A program made the translations under genes and the position numbers. This document shows, piece after piece, positions 1 to 12,091 of a stretch of DNA of 64,000 nt. Position 1 is the first letter of the stretch; the number at the start of each line of letters is the position of its first letter. Under the pieces are notes generated by a model, which saw only the letters and a list, made by a program, of their open reading frames with translations, made no database searches and was not told the DNA's origin. The DNA comes from Agelas oroides (Eukaryota > Porifera > Demospongiae > Agelasida > Agelasidae): assembly GCA_949130485.1 (NCBI GenBank), contig OX422183.1:29998316-30062315 (forward strand), read 5' to 3'.

Positions 1-40
1 ATCCAACACAAATACTGTTGCTAATAGGCAGTTGTTGAGG
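1..40 (-). CDS. Possible exon fragment cut by the window edge
   Basis: On the minus strand an AG acceptor (41-43) precedes an open segment starting PQQLPISNS. A related segment occurs at 24108-24190, where the frame keeps LPISNS and soon reaches a stop. Shared coding-like sequence in two places suggests an exon of a small gene family or a dispersed repeat. The rest lies outside the window and the function is unknown. Confidence 0.25.
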
Positions 41-469
41 CTGAAACATTAGGATTGCAAATGGATTAATTTGAGCATATTAGGTGGGTCTAAGATCACA
101 ATGTACAGCCACAAGAGAGATGAAGGTAGCCCACTGTTTTCTTCTTATGGTACCTGAATACAGTTAGCTATCAATGTACAACAAACAGAATTAGCTCAGC
201 AACAGTACGTGGCATATTTGTAATCAACCAACAGCTAGCTGAAACTGATAGAATGACGACAAATTGAAAGTGCCACACAATCACAATAAAATGCACTTTT
301 AATGGTTGGTAAATCAATAACATTCACCTAGCTATACATAAGACATCTACTTTCAGTACAAATGCACTACTTTTCCGAAGTGTTATCATACAGCAGCAAT
401 ACATTAATTTTACAGTTAATAACAGTTACTATAGTGTACACACATATCAATAATCTTGAAAGAAGAGTA

Positions 470-3400
470 TTAGCTGAGCATCCAGGTCAACGCAGACAGA
501 GATAGCAGCAGATGAACAGTAGCAACCTGTACGAAAATACCATAGTGGTTTAATTTCCTGAAGTTTGCAGATGTAACAAGTTTTCAAGATGAAATTTACT
601 TACCAAGTTTGTTGGACCACCGTTGGTTGGACCAGGAATTGTCTGGATGGAGAGAAATTTGTAAACATAAAACAGTCTGTTCAATGGACATTCTGATGTA
701 TATGTTAAATGTGATGTCAAGTTTAGGTGTGGCCTCATGATGTCACTTGTTAAGGTGTGCTTTGCAGTTAGGTTCTGTGCTAGTAGGAAGGTGTGACGAG
801 GAAGATGGGCCAGTTTAAGCATGTGGTGCTGTGCAAATGCTGGCTAATTACTGTAGTCATTTTTCAGGCAGAATGGGTATTCACTAGATAAGAGCTCTCA
901 CCAGTATAAGCTTGCTAATTTGGGGTGCTGTTAGGTTGCAAATCTGCACAGAATGGCTGAACTCACCTTTGCCTCAATTATGAAGCACTAGATCCAAGCA
1001 CAATTTAAAATTGTACACTGAAGTGACAAAGGTTGAGTTGTAGTGAACAAAGTATTAAAGTATATTATGGCCTCTTGAAAGTAGACAACTGTAAGTCAAT
1101 GTTTAAACAGACGATTACAAACAAGCAGTCAGATAAGTGCACACAACTTGATTACAATATAGCAGTATGTTTGTGTAGTCTTGTCCTTAGACCAAATCCT
1201 CTCACAAGGAAAAACAGTCTGGTGAACCACATCAAATTTCTTGGGCTAGTGCACACTTTTGCAACTAGTGCAATGTAGCAAATGTTCAAAACAATTTGCA
1301 CCACTCCAAAAATGCTTAGATGCTTGAGTAGGGTGGCAAAATTTTACTGCTGTATGGAGATCGCTACATAATAATTAACAAACCTGCAATCTCATTTGTT
1401 CTTACAACATTTTGAAAATAGGCCTCATAAATTTGACATCGTTCACTAGACAGTTTCTCGCCAGGAGGCACACAAAGGCTGGACATGAGACTAATGTTTG
1501 TGTCCCAACTACTTATTTCAGACATACAGTGCTGGACGCTCCATACAGTCAGGCATGTAACAAAGGTTACTAATCATGTCTATGATTGCTGCATCACTGC
1601 TGGTTGGATCAGAGAATATCTGGATGAAAAGAAATAAGGCAGTCAGATATTCTAGGTATATGCACGGTACTCTGCACTCACATGCACTGAATTAATCGGA
1701 GAAATGCAAGGCCATTTTGAACATGAATACTTATACACAAACACAGTTAGGAACTTTTCACAGTGCACAAAACGTCATCATGCTATACATATATTTGTGT
1801 TCTAAAGGACATTCTTCAGGTACACAGACTCTACACAGTCAGGCATATAACAAATACTTGCTAACCATATTAACTGCATCAGTGCTGGTTGGACCAGGGG
1901 TTGTCTGAATTGAGAGAATACACGTAAGACAGTCAGATATTTGATGTATATGTCTGAAGACATAGTCAAATTATGGTCTCCTAAAATCATACTACTGCAA
2001 GATTATATAGGCATGGATATTTACATGCAAACAGTCAGGATAAGTTATTCTTACAAAACTTCATCATACTATAGCAATGTTTGTGTCCCTACATTTAGGG
2101 ACTGCAATGGATACTGCTAAATATTCTATATAGTCACAAACACGTAAAATTTGCTAACCACATCAGCTGCATCACTGCTAGTTGGAGCAGGGATTGTCTG
2201 GATAGAGAGGAATGAATGTATAAGATGGTTGAATATTTTATGTATGGAGTAAGTTAGTAACTATCAGACAGCAGGATATGATCAGACGTGTATATACGAG
2301 GTGAACTGCAAGCAGGAAAAAATGCGTGGGTGTCATTTTTGGAACACCACACGCTGCATACCTCCGCTACAGTCACATGGTATCCCAGAGTGTTCATGTA
2401 CTTTTCTCTCCACATATCAGTGTCCGATTATACCTGATGTTTGATGATTGTTGTTTTACTGTATATGCTTGAAGGCCCATAGTGCCCCACGTTCAACTAC
2501 ATTATGTTATCCAGCAATTTGATAAATAAATGCAAGGCCATTTAAAATGTGGACGTTCACAAACAAGCATGAGCAAATATAGTCATACAATGCACAGTAT
2601 TTCATCATACTAAAGCAGTATTTGTGTCTTACATCACTGGTCCTGCTTTAGACATACATACTCTCTACAAATAAAGCATAGAATACACAGACCATACTGG
2701 ATGCACCACTACCGATTGGACCAGGAGATGGAGAGAAATACGAGACAGTCTACTAACTGAATGTTCCATGCATATTCTTGAAGGCTCTTACTCAACTATA
2801 AGAGAGTTGATTTGCATACAAGGATACAAGTTGGAAACCAGTTGAATTTAACCTACCACATCTCCTTGTCCTTCATCAGTGTAGTTGCCACAGATGACAC
2901 CAATACTACTGCTGTCAACAGTGCTGCTTGTGCATGCACTGGTAGATGGAGAACAATATTCTATCCGCGTCTCCCTTCCAATGCAGCGGTATTCAAATAG
3001 GCGGAAGTTACGACCTCCATCTATCCGCCTTGGAATGGGACCAAAGCTAAGCAAATATAAAGAAATTCATCATTTGACTGATGCGAATAGCATCCAATAG
3101 CTGCAGTATTAAATTCAGTCCAATTCTCATTTATGGGATTTAGATATGTTTGCTAAATCTAGGCTCCAACAGTAGCCCAAATTATATAATGCATGCAATG
3201 TTCACTTTGAGCTAATCTTCAGCAATGGGCCTAAGTTTAGGCAGCTATACTGACTGATGTTGTGCCTAAACATAGTATAAAAGATTTTTTTGAACGAGTG
3301 GGATCTTTGTCATTAATAATGCAATTTCTGCACTTAACACTTTGCCAAATAACAAAATGGGGAGAGTCACTGTTGGATAACTCAGTGCCAATACATTTAC

Positions 3401-6400
3401 TCCCATAGAATAGCGTGCCATTTAGATTTGTGATTGAACAATGTACTGTGAACTTGTATACTATAAACCACCATATCACATACCATACATGCTCAAACTT
3501 ATTATAGTATGTTTTAAACTAGCCAAAGTTTATGATTAACAAGGAACAGCATGTTTTCTCGTACAATTTGTGATTAACAGCACTTATAAGTGGCATAATT
3601 GCACTTGGCTTCTCCTCGTGCAATTAACAGCCATTCACTCATGCAATTAATTCCAAACTGCATCCGAAACCATGCTGTTACTTATACCAACAAGACTTAA
3701 AAAACATTAAAAATGTAAAAAGATGTAGGGATGGCATGCCAAAAAGTATGCAAACAAGGTAGGGATAATGCATGAAAGCAAAGGTCAACATATTGGCAAA
3801 GCCCCATCCCTACATCTTTTTCACACTGCAGTTGGACAGTGCATGGGGGTCTTCCTAAAACGTACCACAAGTACATCCCAACCTTTCATGACTGTAGCCT
3901 CATTCTCAGGCCACTTCCTAGCTCCTCCCACATGGACTGGGAATGAGGCTACAAATTTCTGCTGTAGCCTCCTTCTCAGGCCACTTCCTAGCTCCTCCCA
4001 CATGGCCTAGCCGTCGTACATGTAGGTATCTATCAGATAGCTACTAAGTAGCTTTACTGCCATCATACTACTTGTAGTGGACAGTGGCACCCTTTCTGAT
4101 ACAATTTAGACACTGAGCTTGAGTGGGCTGTAGATCAGTGTGTAAACTCAAGTACTCATGCTAACTGCATGGATGGGTACAGATTCAGCTCTCAAGCATG
4201 CTGTCTAGCTGCAGTGTGAAAAAGATGTAGGGATGGGGCTTTGCCAATATGTTGACCTTTGCTTTCATGCATTATCCCTACCTTGTTTGCATACTTTTTG
4301 GCATGCCATCCCTACATCTTTTTACATTTTTAATGTTTTTTAAGTCTTGTTTCTGTACTTTTTTGATGTTAATCTCAGTTACAGTTAGACCAAAGCCTAA
4401 GAAGATTTCGTTCAAGTATACCACAACACCAGAACTTGAAACGGCGTTGACAGTTTAGTAGTAGTTCCAGGCATGTAATAATGTGTAATATAGCCAGCTA
4501 GAACCTGATGAAGGGCCAACCGCTCTCCCTACCAAACTTTGTGAAGCCAATTTCATGATTCAGTTGTCATGACGACTAAACTATCATACTGACAACTGAC
4601 CATCCTAGCTTTACAGTTCACAAAAGCTGTGAGTAGGCTATTTTTAGGGTAGCTACAAGTAGGTAGCGCCTTACCTACGTGGTGTGTTCATAAGCCTTGC
4701 CCAATGCCGCGGGGGAAAAGACCGTGCCAGCCATGCGTACTGCCCGCTGGACATTTCGCCTGTGTACTAGTCTCGCTTCCAGACCAATGACCGTGGTCTT
4801 TGGTCTGGGAACGAGACTTTTTGTGCGCATGCGTACAAAATTATAAAATGGCGTCCTAAGCAACGGACAGCAGCCTCAGAGTGTTGTGAATGGCTTTTGT
4901 TGACCAGGGTGAATTTGAAGCTATGAAGACGCTGAGTGGCTGGGAAGCTGAGCGCTGTGATGAGCATTCGCATCATGCTAAATTCAAGGTGAGTACTTGA
5001 GCCGTTTTCGAGTTATCGTTGTTTGACAAGTGGTCTGAACAAAGAAAGAAAGAAAGAAGAAAGAATACGAGAAATGGCACTTTTGCTACCGCACACTTTT
5101 GCGTTTAGCTGTCATCCGCGTGGCTTTTGGGCAACTATATGAGTCTTGCTGATCACAAAGGCACTCAAAGAGGAAGCCTGGGCGCTTAAATAAGCTTTTA
5201 GCGTATTTGTGGTAAAGTTATACGGCTTTTGCTTAAGTATTGCATATATTGCGCGTCGGCGCCATCCCTACATAGAGAGTCTACCGACTCTCTGATTATG
5301 CTTCAATTAGTGCAGTCACGTGACCTTCAGCCAATCAGGTGTTTAAAATTTGGTCAGGTGATGCGCATTAAATTGCTTAATGTACACTAAAGTGTGCATT
5401 AAGTTGTGCATTAACTTGTTAGTGCACACTTTTCTAAGTACAACGTTGAGTGATTTCCACAAGTCTAAGGCATGAAATACAGGCAAAACGACGTGCATGG
5501 AAGTATATTGCCGACTGAAGGTACTAAAACTGGTTGTTTCTGCGCACATACTCGTGTCCACACAGAACGGGCCGGTAAGCCCCCAATGTCGTTGAGAAGT
5601 GCTAAAGCGCGCGTCGTTTGCGCTTAACCAAGATGCCAAGTCTACTATTCACTTCACGGAAATGCTTTAAAACAGCACAGAAGCAAGTATACAAAAAACA
5701 GGAATACGGAAAGTACTTACGAAGTGTTAGCTTACTTGGTGCCGTCTTTTCGGACTTTCGTGACACGTCTACCCGCTTCCCCAACCAGTAAGCAAGTCTA
5801 CTAGCATCGACAACGAACTTATGGTGCAGGACATCGATTTGAGCACCCGGCAGCCCATGCGCTCCAGACACAAATCCAGCAGTCGTTAGGCCACTGCCTT
5901 GTCTATAAAACAGCTCTCAATGTTATGTCTACCTTTTTGCTTACCTAAAACTAGTGATAACACGACGTACACCTGCCTTTTCGAGCCATTCACACAACAG
6001 CTCTCTCGAATGCGCGAACGTTTGGAATGACTCAGCAGCAACTAACCCGCCACCTGATTGGCTGAAGGTCACGTGACTGCACTAAAACGTTTATAACACA
6101 CTTAGCTGTACTTTATGGCATTTAATTAGTGCACTCGTATGACGCAATAATGCTCTCGATTGCATAATGCACTCACTTCGCTCATGCATTATGCAATCTC
6201 GACCATTATTGCGTCATACTCGTGCAACAAATTAAATGCCATAAAGTACAGCTAAGTGTGTTATAAATACTACACAACATCCCATGGCATGTAATAACGT
6301 ACCAACTCAAAACTTGTAGTTGTGGCAATAAATAATCTGAAGCTAACTCATGAATATACGGGCTCTCAGGTTCATATTTTGACAATTAACATAGATATCC

Positions 6401-9400
6401 TTGAGGCACCAGTGTCTATGTGGCTATCTAAACCAAAGTTTGAAAATGAACACCATGAAACAACAACAGTTGGTAATATTAAGTCTGTCACTAAATTGTA
6501 CCTAGTTAAATTAGGCAACTATATGACAAGAGGGGCTCTCAAGCTCTACTTACTCCTGAACAGATGTTCGAGCTGCTCCCTGTGTTCCGCACCCTAGTTG
6601 TCTACAAACAACTGCAGCTTCTTCACTACCAAAATTTCTGTCACAAGCTGTCCCCCACCACCCACGTCTTGCAATATACATTTCCAGCCGTCCCTCACAA
6701 TTACTGGAGCCACTCCTCAGTCGTACAGCTTCGTCATAGACAGTAGGAAGAGAGGGAATCTGTACATAAAAATTGATTGTGTATAACCATTTGCAACATG
6801 TAGCTACCTCTAACAAATCCAATGTACCTCACTTTGGCCACCACAGACAACAGCAATACTTGCTCTGACATGAGTACCCTGATTACAGGTTCCTCTTCGC
6901 TGTGTGCATTCTTCAAGTGTGGCCTCATCACCATCACAAGTACGATCAAATGTGGTAAAAAAGCGGTCTTGCCCATTTGGTCTTGGCAATACTCCGAAAC
7001 TGTTAAAGTAGTCATAAAGAAAGAAATGAGTCTCAAGTAAAAACAAATTCAGGTGTTAAAGGGCTAAGAAAGGAATTATAGCCTGCACACCATGTTTACA
7101 CATACAGTTGAAATGGATACAAAAGTCAAAGACTGATGGCTACATGTACGTGTTTGGCAAAGCCGAAGACATATAGTAGCTGGGCAAATTGGATTCAAGC
7201 TTGTTGGCATCCGAACCCACAACACAATATTTAGTAGCTGCAACCACTTAGTATGTGCTCTCAGAACTCCATTAGGAGTGACTGGTGGTTGTCCAGTTAT
7301 CCTAGCTCAATGGTAGAGCAACTGGTGGCTGAATCCAGAAACACTAGTTTTGGTTCACGGTGACTGCCGCCTTTTCACTTTCTTCTATTTGCATCTCACA
7401 ACAACAAAATACCTATTTCCATCTGAGACTGGAATTTACTTACGAACACTCAGCATGGGTTCTCTTCAGATGGAGAGAATTTCCGGTTAACTCCTAACAA
7501 AGTTCTGACAGCAAGTATTGAGTGTGCAACTGAGACATTTGGTACAGCCTGTGCAGTACATACAGAAGATTACAAGGGCTGGTGGTTGTCCAGTTGTCCC
7601 AGCTGAGTGGTAGAGCACTGGCAGATCAAGCCACAAGCCCTGGGCTTAATTCCCAACAATTGCTGGCTGTTCCCTCTCTTCAATTTTCACATAACAGCAT
7701 AATTAGAGACAGCTCTACTACAAACAGAGTAGGAGTATACGTAAAGTCTTGGTGTTGGCATTAGCTACTCTGCACAGAAGCTTATGCTTCAGCTGTGCAA
7801 CGTTTCTTATATGAAGATCAAAGTGACAAGCATTGGGGGCAACACATTGGCAGATCTAGGCATGATTTGTGTATTCGACTATTGTGTAACTAGACTGGAC
7901 TAAATACATCGATTGCAAGGTATATAAAACTCGTTTGAGGACATTACCTTCCCCGTGTATAGTTACTACCAAAGTTCACCACTTGATACTAACAAGAGTT
8001 CATAACAGTAAGAGTGTGCAACTCCCATATGGTTTCAACACCCGCCATCTGGATAGGATGACGTAGGCAATCAGCAGTGAATATGCTTAGCTGTGAAACA
8101 CAGCAATAAAGAGGTGGGCTTTCACATAGCTAATGTACACTAACACCTAGAATGGCTTCATGTTAAGTACCTGCTAAGCATATCCACTGCAGATTGCCTA
8201 CCTCATCCCATCCAGATGGCTGGTATAGAAAGCATATGGGAGTTGCACACTCTTACTGTTATGAACTCTTGATACTAACAACTCAGACGATTTCCGTGAT
8301 GCTAGTACTCCTACCTTAAGTGAAAATTGAAGGCTGTTTGCTCCCTTTGTTTGCTTCGTGTTTGGTAGCCCTTGATGTTGTCAAAATTCACGCACTAGTA
8401 CCGCCCTTTCCTACTAATAACAAATTATAAGCGGAAGGGCGTGGCCTAAAGTCTCGCTGGCTTCTTAGCTTTCTGTAAGCACCACTGTACTAGGCTGTAT
8501 TAATACACACGGCATATTCGAGTCACATATATGTGACAAAAGCAGGCAGGTCAAGGGTTGCCTATCGATTGATGAAGTGTTGCCTGTGGATCCGTAACGG
8601 CCCGGATGTGTAGGGGCGAGGGTCAGGGGCTAGGTTTCAGTGCAAAGTTCGGGGCGAGGTTAATTACCCCGCGTGCATGTGCAAGGGGTGAAGTGATCGG
8701 TCGTGTCCGTCTGTTGTCGTTGTCCGTCCGTCTGTCTCTGTCTGTCTGTCTGTCTGTCTGTCTGTCGGCACAAAAAACGCCAGTTCTCCAGATCCAGGCC
8801 GTTCTATTAGTGCTAAATAATCTTCAAACTGTGCAAAACGTAACACCGGCTGCCTTGTCTGTGCTTCTTTTTGCTAAATACACTCTCACAAACGCTTAAA
8901 ATCCTGCGTCATTTTGAGTTGGCATCGTGGGCACGCCTATCGACCACACCCAGATACCTGGCCACCTGTACAACATGAGACGACGGTTTCAGTGTTCCTA
9001 GGGTTCGCTATAAAGCGTGCATTTGTGAGACGACGGAATCACACGCATAGCTACGTGGCGCGCGGGGTACGTGCTCTAGTTAAGGTAAGTATCAGAAGCA
9101 GGGTCAGCCGGGATGTCAGTAAACTGACAGTCTGTCCAGCAAGAACTACAGCAAAACGATGGATATTCTGGCTAGTTTGGAGGCCTGCACCACGGCACTG
9201 TGTACGAGAAACGAATCTGCACTGAACAAAGAGCTAAAAATGACACACGTGCGATCTTCAGTCCCATAAACTCGGAGTTAAATCTCATATCCACGTTAAA
9301 TGGCATGCAATTTGCTTGACACAACTTGCTATGCCACTGTTTCAGTCAAGAAATCAGCAAAATGTTTTGCTCTCTAGCTTTTGACTGCCCAAAGATCTGT

Positions 9401-9967
9401 GTGCTGTCTAGGGACATTAGCTACCTCCAGATTCCGGTTGTGCATGAGCAGCAATGAATCATGCAAATCTTCCTGAAAATAGCTAGGTAGTTCTATATTA
9501 GTTGGATGTAATACACAATCCCCTGAGCTTCAACTTTTGTTAGGCTGTGCTAGCTATTGACAATCACAAACATGGCCAGAACTCACCATTGAACCTGCAT
9601 GTGACCTTAACCACATCAAACTAAGCAGACCAGCTCTCCAAAAATTGATCCAGGCAGGGACAAGAATCTCTCTTTCATGTGTTCTTATATATAATTATAT
9701 TGACTCCATAAAAAAAAAGAAAAAAGAAGGTATATCACTTACTCGAAGACAGGTCTTCGCATAGCCCCTCTTGCTTCACAGCCCAGCTGTCTGCAAACAA
9801 CTTGAGCCTCCTCGTCACCAAACCTTTCATCGCATGCAGTACCCCAGTATCTATCTCTTCCAGACACAAACAACTCCAACCTTCCCTGACATCTGTTCAG
9901 TCCGCCTCGTATCCGAATGTTTGTGCGCGCTGCAAGTGCAGACCAACAATGAAACATTTCAGATGGG

Positions 9968-10008
<41 letters not shown>

Positions 10009-10009
10009 C

Positions 10010-10072
<63 letters not shown>

Positions 10073-10239
10073 TAGATAGGTAGATAGATAGATAGATAGA
10101 TAGATAATATCATAGATAGAGAGAGAGAGAGATGATTAATCTGTCAGCAATATTTTGTACCTTGACTAGTGACACCAACAAAGAGGATGCTGCAAGTGAG
10201 AGCCACACACAGCTGACTGACTACTAGAAATTTAGCCAT
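470..10239 (-). CDS. Secreted, probably GPI-anchored protein with two SRCR domains
   Basis: Spliced gene, nine exons on the minus strand: 10239-10161, 9929-9743, 6999-6828, 6759-6554, 3046-2857, 2197-2159, 1904-1866, 642-604 and 526-470. All junctions are GT-AG and the phases agree, giving 1008 coding bases (335 residues). Exon 1 encodes a signal peptide ([20 protein letters not shown]). Exons 2+3 and 4+5 each make one SRCR domain, split at the same phase-2 position. Landmarks are [28 protein letters not shown] and the closing VVCGG/VICGN. Three 13-residue exons ([13 protein letters not shown] type) form a P/T/S-rich stalk. The last exon is hydrophobic ([18 protein letters not shown], stop), as in GPI-attachment signals. 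SRCR proteins act in adhesion, recognition and innate immunity; the ligand here is unknown. Introns 2 and 4 (2.7 and 3.5 kb) are full of mobile DNA. The exon joins are my inference; transcripts could add or skip stalk exons. Confidence 0.8.
604..2730 (-). repeat. Tandemly duplicated mini-exon/intron units of the SRCR gene
   Basis: Five related units carry a CAG acceptor, a 39-base exon and GTTAGC/GTAAGT. Copies at 642-604, 1904-1866 and 2197-2159 have intact splice sites and all are phase 0-0. The copy near 2690-2730 has lost the acceptor AG and that near 1570-1619 has lost the donor GT. Flanking intron sequence is also shared (gagagaaata and cagtcagatatt on the plus strand), so whole exon+intron units were duplicated. 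Three spacings are about 285-530 bp and one is about 980 bp. Confidence 0.75.
3690..4350. mobile_element. Fold-back element with 142-bp inverted arms
   Basis: Positions 3690-3831 and 4209-4350 are inverted copies with no mismatch that I can see, separated by 377 bases. Within each arm, gatgtagggatgg recurs inverted as ccatccctacatc, so each arm also folds on itself. The loop holds two direct copies (about 3895-3945 and 3964-4009) of a sequence starting gtagcct and containing ccacttcctagctcctccca. No coding sequence and no clear target duplication were seen. It lies in intron 4 of the SRCR gene. Confidence 0.75.
4890..4988 (+). CDS. Possible short first exon, plus strand
   Basis: ATG at 4890 opens 33 codons ([20 protein letters not shown] and on) that end exactly at a consensus donor AAG|GTGAGT. 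CpG-rich sequence precedes it (4690-4860), unlike the AT-rich surroundings. No downstream exon was found. It lies in the opposite orientation inside intron 4 of the SRCR gene, so it may belong to a nested gene, a transposon-borne fragment, or chance. Confidence 0.3.
5309..6084. mobile_element. Segment bounded by a perfect 34-bp inverted repeat
   Basis: Positions 5309-5342 and 6051-6084 are perfect inverted copies. Each contains the palindrome CACGTG and a CCAAT motif (AGCCAATCAG). The interior has a minus-strand open segment from 5871 ([20 protein letters not shown] and on) that runs into a GTAAGT donor-like site near 5720. It could be a terminal-inverted-repeat transposon or a captured promoter; no target duplication was identified. 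Confidence 0.5.
6091..6266. mobile_element. Hairpin MITE-like element
   Basis: The ends are inverted copies of each other: ttataacacacttagctgta at the left and its complement at the right. Pairing continues, with a few mismatches, to a centre near 6175. It is about 176 bp and non-coding, and lies directly beside the 5309-6084 segment. Confidence 0.7.
7275..7400 (+). mobile_element. tRNA-derived SINE, copy 1
   Basis: The sequence tagctcaatggtagagca resembles a polymerase III A box and the later ggttcacggt a degenerate B box. It begins with the same tggtggttgtccagtt head as the copy at 7575. It lies in intron 2 of the SRCR gene. Confidence 0.55.
7575..7700 (+). mobile_element. tRNA-derived SINE, copy 2
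   Basis: It shares the head with the copy at 7275. The A-box-like agctgagtggtagagcac and the B-box-like ggcttaattcc are in tRNA order and spacing. A third relative, on the minus strand, is at 33637-33868. A functional tRNA is unlikely because no closed acceptor stem is seen. Confidence 0.6.
7994..8270. mobile_element. Long-TIR hairpin element with 9-bp target duplication
   Basis: About 105-bp inverted ends (AAGAGTTCATAACAG... and its complement) are flanked by perfect direct repeats GATACTAAC at 7985-7993 and 8271-8279. A 9-bp target duplication with long TIRs is typical of Mutator-like elements. The element is 277 bp and non-coding. Confidence 0.75.
8713..8765. repeat. CTGT-type microsatellite
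   Basis: Tandem tctg/gtct repeats, imperfect at the left edge, inside a locally CpG-rich stretch (8560-9080). I see no gene that I can support there. Confidence 0.9.
9967..10132. repeat. GATA/GACA microsatellite
   Basis: Alternating blocks of (gata)n and (gaca)n, followed by (ga)n. It lies in intron 1 of the SRCR gene, less than 30 bases from the signal-peptide exon donor. Length variation there could affect splicing (inference). Confidence 0.95.
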
Positions 10240-10310
10240 CTTGAAGTTTGTAGCAAGGCTATCATAAATTGTTCATATAGACTGCATGTAGAGACTTACA
10301 CACAAGCAAC

Positions 10311-10320
10311 TATTTATATA
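10311..10320 (-). promoter_or_regulatory. TATA box of the SRCR gene
   Basis: On the minus strand this reads TATATAAATA, about 70 bases before the signal-peptide ATG at 10239. That fits a TATA-driven start site near 10285. Not experimentally supported. Confidence 0.5.
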
Positions 10321-10989
10321 GTACCTTAAACAGGATGTGATCAAAGCCTTTGTACTCTGTAGAGCAGGTGACAGTTCAGACCCTTCAACCTTTCACCTGG
10401 TAGTTGGCAGGCCCAGGGTAGTGAACTCTTGGACTTTAAATGTCAATTTGGTATAGTATGAAATCAGCTCACATGCATGAAATCAACTTCCTACGAGGTC
10501 AACTTCCACTAAATAATCTTCCCACAAGATCTACTCCAAACGAGTGCTGTTGATTGTATGTGATATCAATGTGGGATCAAGAGATGTACAATACTCAGTA
10601 ATCGATGGCTGTCACATCTTTATTGTTTAATTTGGACGAGTATACCTCTCAATTGCAAAAGCTAGTATGGCACTGGGATAGCAGGTAAAGCTGTTCCTGG
10701 AAGTGCTTTGAAATAGCCATTTTGAAACCCCTGGCCTGGAAACAAGGTAGCAGTCTATAGATATGCATACTTTGCACTCCCTGCACTATGGAAATTTGTA
10801 AAAACGATGGTGTAGATTATAGAAACACAACATGAGTATCAGGAAAAGTGGAATTTGAGCTTGTAAATAGCAAACTGCACCAAGATACAAGGAGAGATTT
10901 TGTGAGATTTGGTCGTACTCTTGCCAGATTTGGTTGTGGACAACAGTGAACCTACACAAAACTATACATAAGGCCACCCCCAAGTTGTA

Positions 10990-11473
10990 CAGTGGAACCC
11001 CGCTTAACGGACACCCCTCAACAGCGGACACCCACGATATAACGGACAATTCTGAAAGTCCCGACTGTCCTTCCATTCACTTCAATACTTAAGCAACCCC
11101 TGAATAGCGGACACCCCGCTACTCCGTATAACGGACAGTTTTCGCAGTCCCAATTGTACGCAAACAATACTCAACGACCCCGATTTTGCGGACACTCGTC
11201 GACCTTTCAGCAAGATTGTACACCATCGCTGCTGTAGTTAACAAGTTGACATTTGCTTAGTACTGTTACTCATAGTACTAGCCTCTGCTTAGCCTTCCCT
11301 GCCAGCGTACTGCAAAGGAAAGCTCTGAAAATGCAGCCACGTTGTGTTCACAGCCCGATTACACAGTACCACGCCTACTGGAAATATACCGGAAGCCCCT
11401 GAGTTAGGGACACCTCCCTATAAGGGACAAAATGTTGGCTCCCATTGGTGTCTGTTATAGAGGGGTTCCACTG
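10990..11473. mobile_element. pogo/Tigger-like MITE
   Basis: The ends read CAGTGGAACCCC and GGGGTTCCACTG, flanked by TA on both sides (10988-10989 and 11474-11475). These termini and the TA target are characteristic of Tc1/mariner-pogo (Tigger) elements. The interior repeats gcttaacggacacccc-like motifs. It is 484 bp without transposase, hence non-autonomous. Confidence 0.9.
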
Positions 11474-12030
11474 TACTTCTGTTTCTGCTCTATTCCAGAC
11501 CACTTCAGTTTATGAGCATCTTTGTATAATAAACTTGCACAGAAGCAGTGGTCACTTGAACCCAAAAATCCTTTGGTTGACTTCTATGCAGGTGTTTATT
11601 TTTTATTTCCGGCCTACCTGCTTGAAACTTTTATACGGATAAGGATATGGAAATAGCATCATTTTTGTGATTCAAAACAAATGATTTTCTTACACAGTGA
11701 TGTGTTTCTTTTATTGGCAAATAAATACATTTTGATTGCTACTGCTTTGCTGATGTACCGCCCATGCACATGGAAGGGAAATCCGACCAGAAACAAGTAC
11801 AACTTGGAATGGTGTCATTGTTACTACATTATGATAATCCCACTTCAGAGACGATTATTGTTGAATCACACTTCCACTTTGCACACCATCATTTCTTTCA
11901 CCTGGGTCCACCAAATTTTGGCTTGTCAACACAAAAGGGACAGTGACCACAGTCTCCTTCCACTAAACACCCTATATCTTGATCTCTTCTGCCTATTAAG
12001 AGTAACAACTGTACCTAGTGAGTTCATGTG

Positions 12031-12091
12031 TAGCCTCGTACCCAGGCTCCTCCCCTGCAGAAAAGCAGGGAGTAGCCTGGGTACGAGGCTA
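12031..12091. repeat. Short hairpin repeat with 18-bp perfect arms
   Basis: The arm tagcctcgtacccaggct (12031-12048) is repeated inverted at 12074-12091, with direct CATGTG on both sides. Similar gtagcct...gaggcta sequences occur near 3895-4005, so this is a dispersed family. Confidence 0.7.

Noticed and set aside
2812-3100. Plus-strand open frames opposite the SRCR exon
   Set aside because: Shadows of the minus-strand exon 3046-2857, whose domain and splice sites are clear. The same holds for plus frames at 6564-7040 and 9771-9974.
7575-7700. Functional tRNA gene
   Set aside because: A- and B-box-like motifs exist, but no acceptor stem or clear anticodon arm. The repeated copies with shared tails indicate a SINE.
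8606-9225. Plus-strand frames in a CpG-rich stretch
   Set aside because: Partly microsatellite (tctg)n. No domain, no phase-consistent splice sites.
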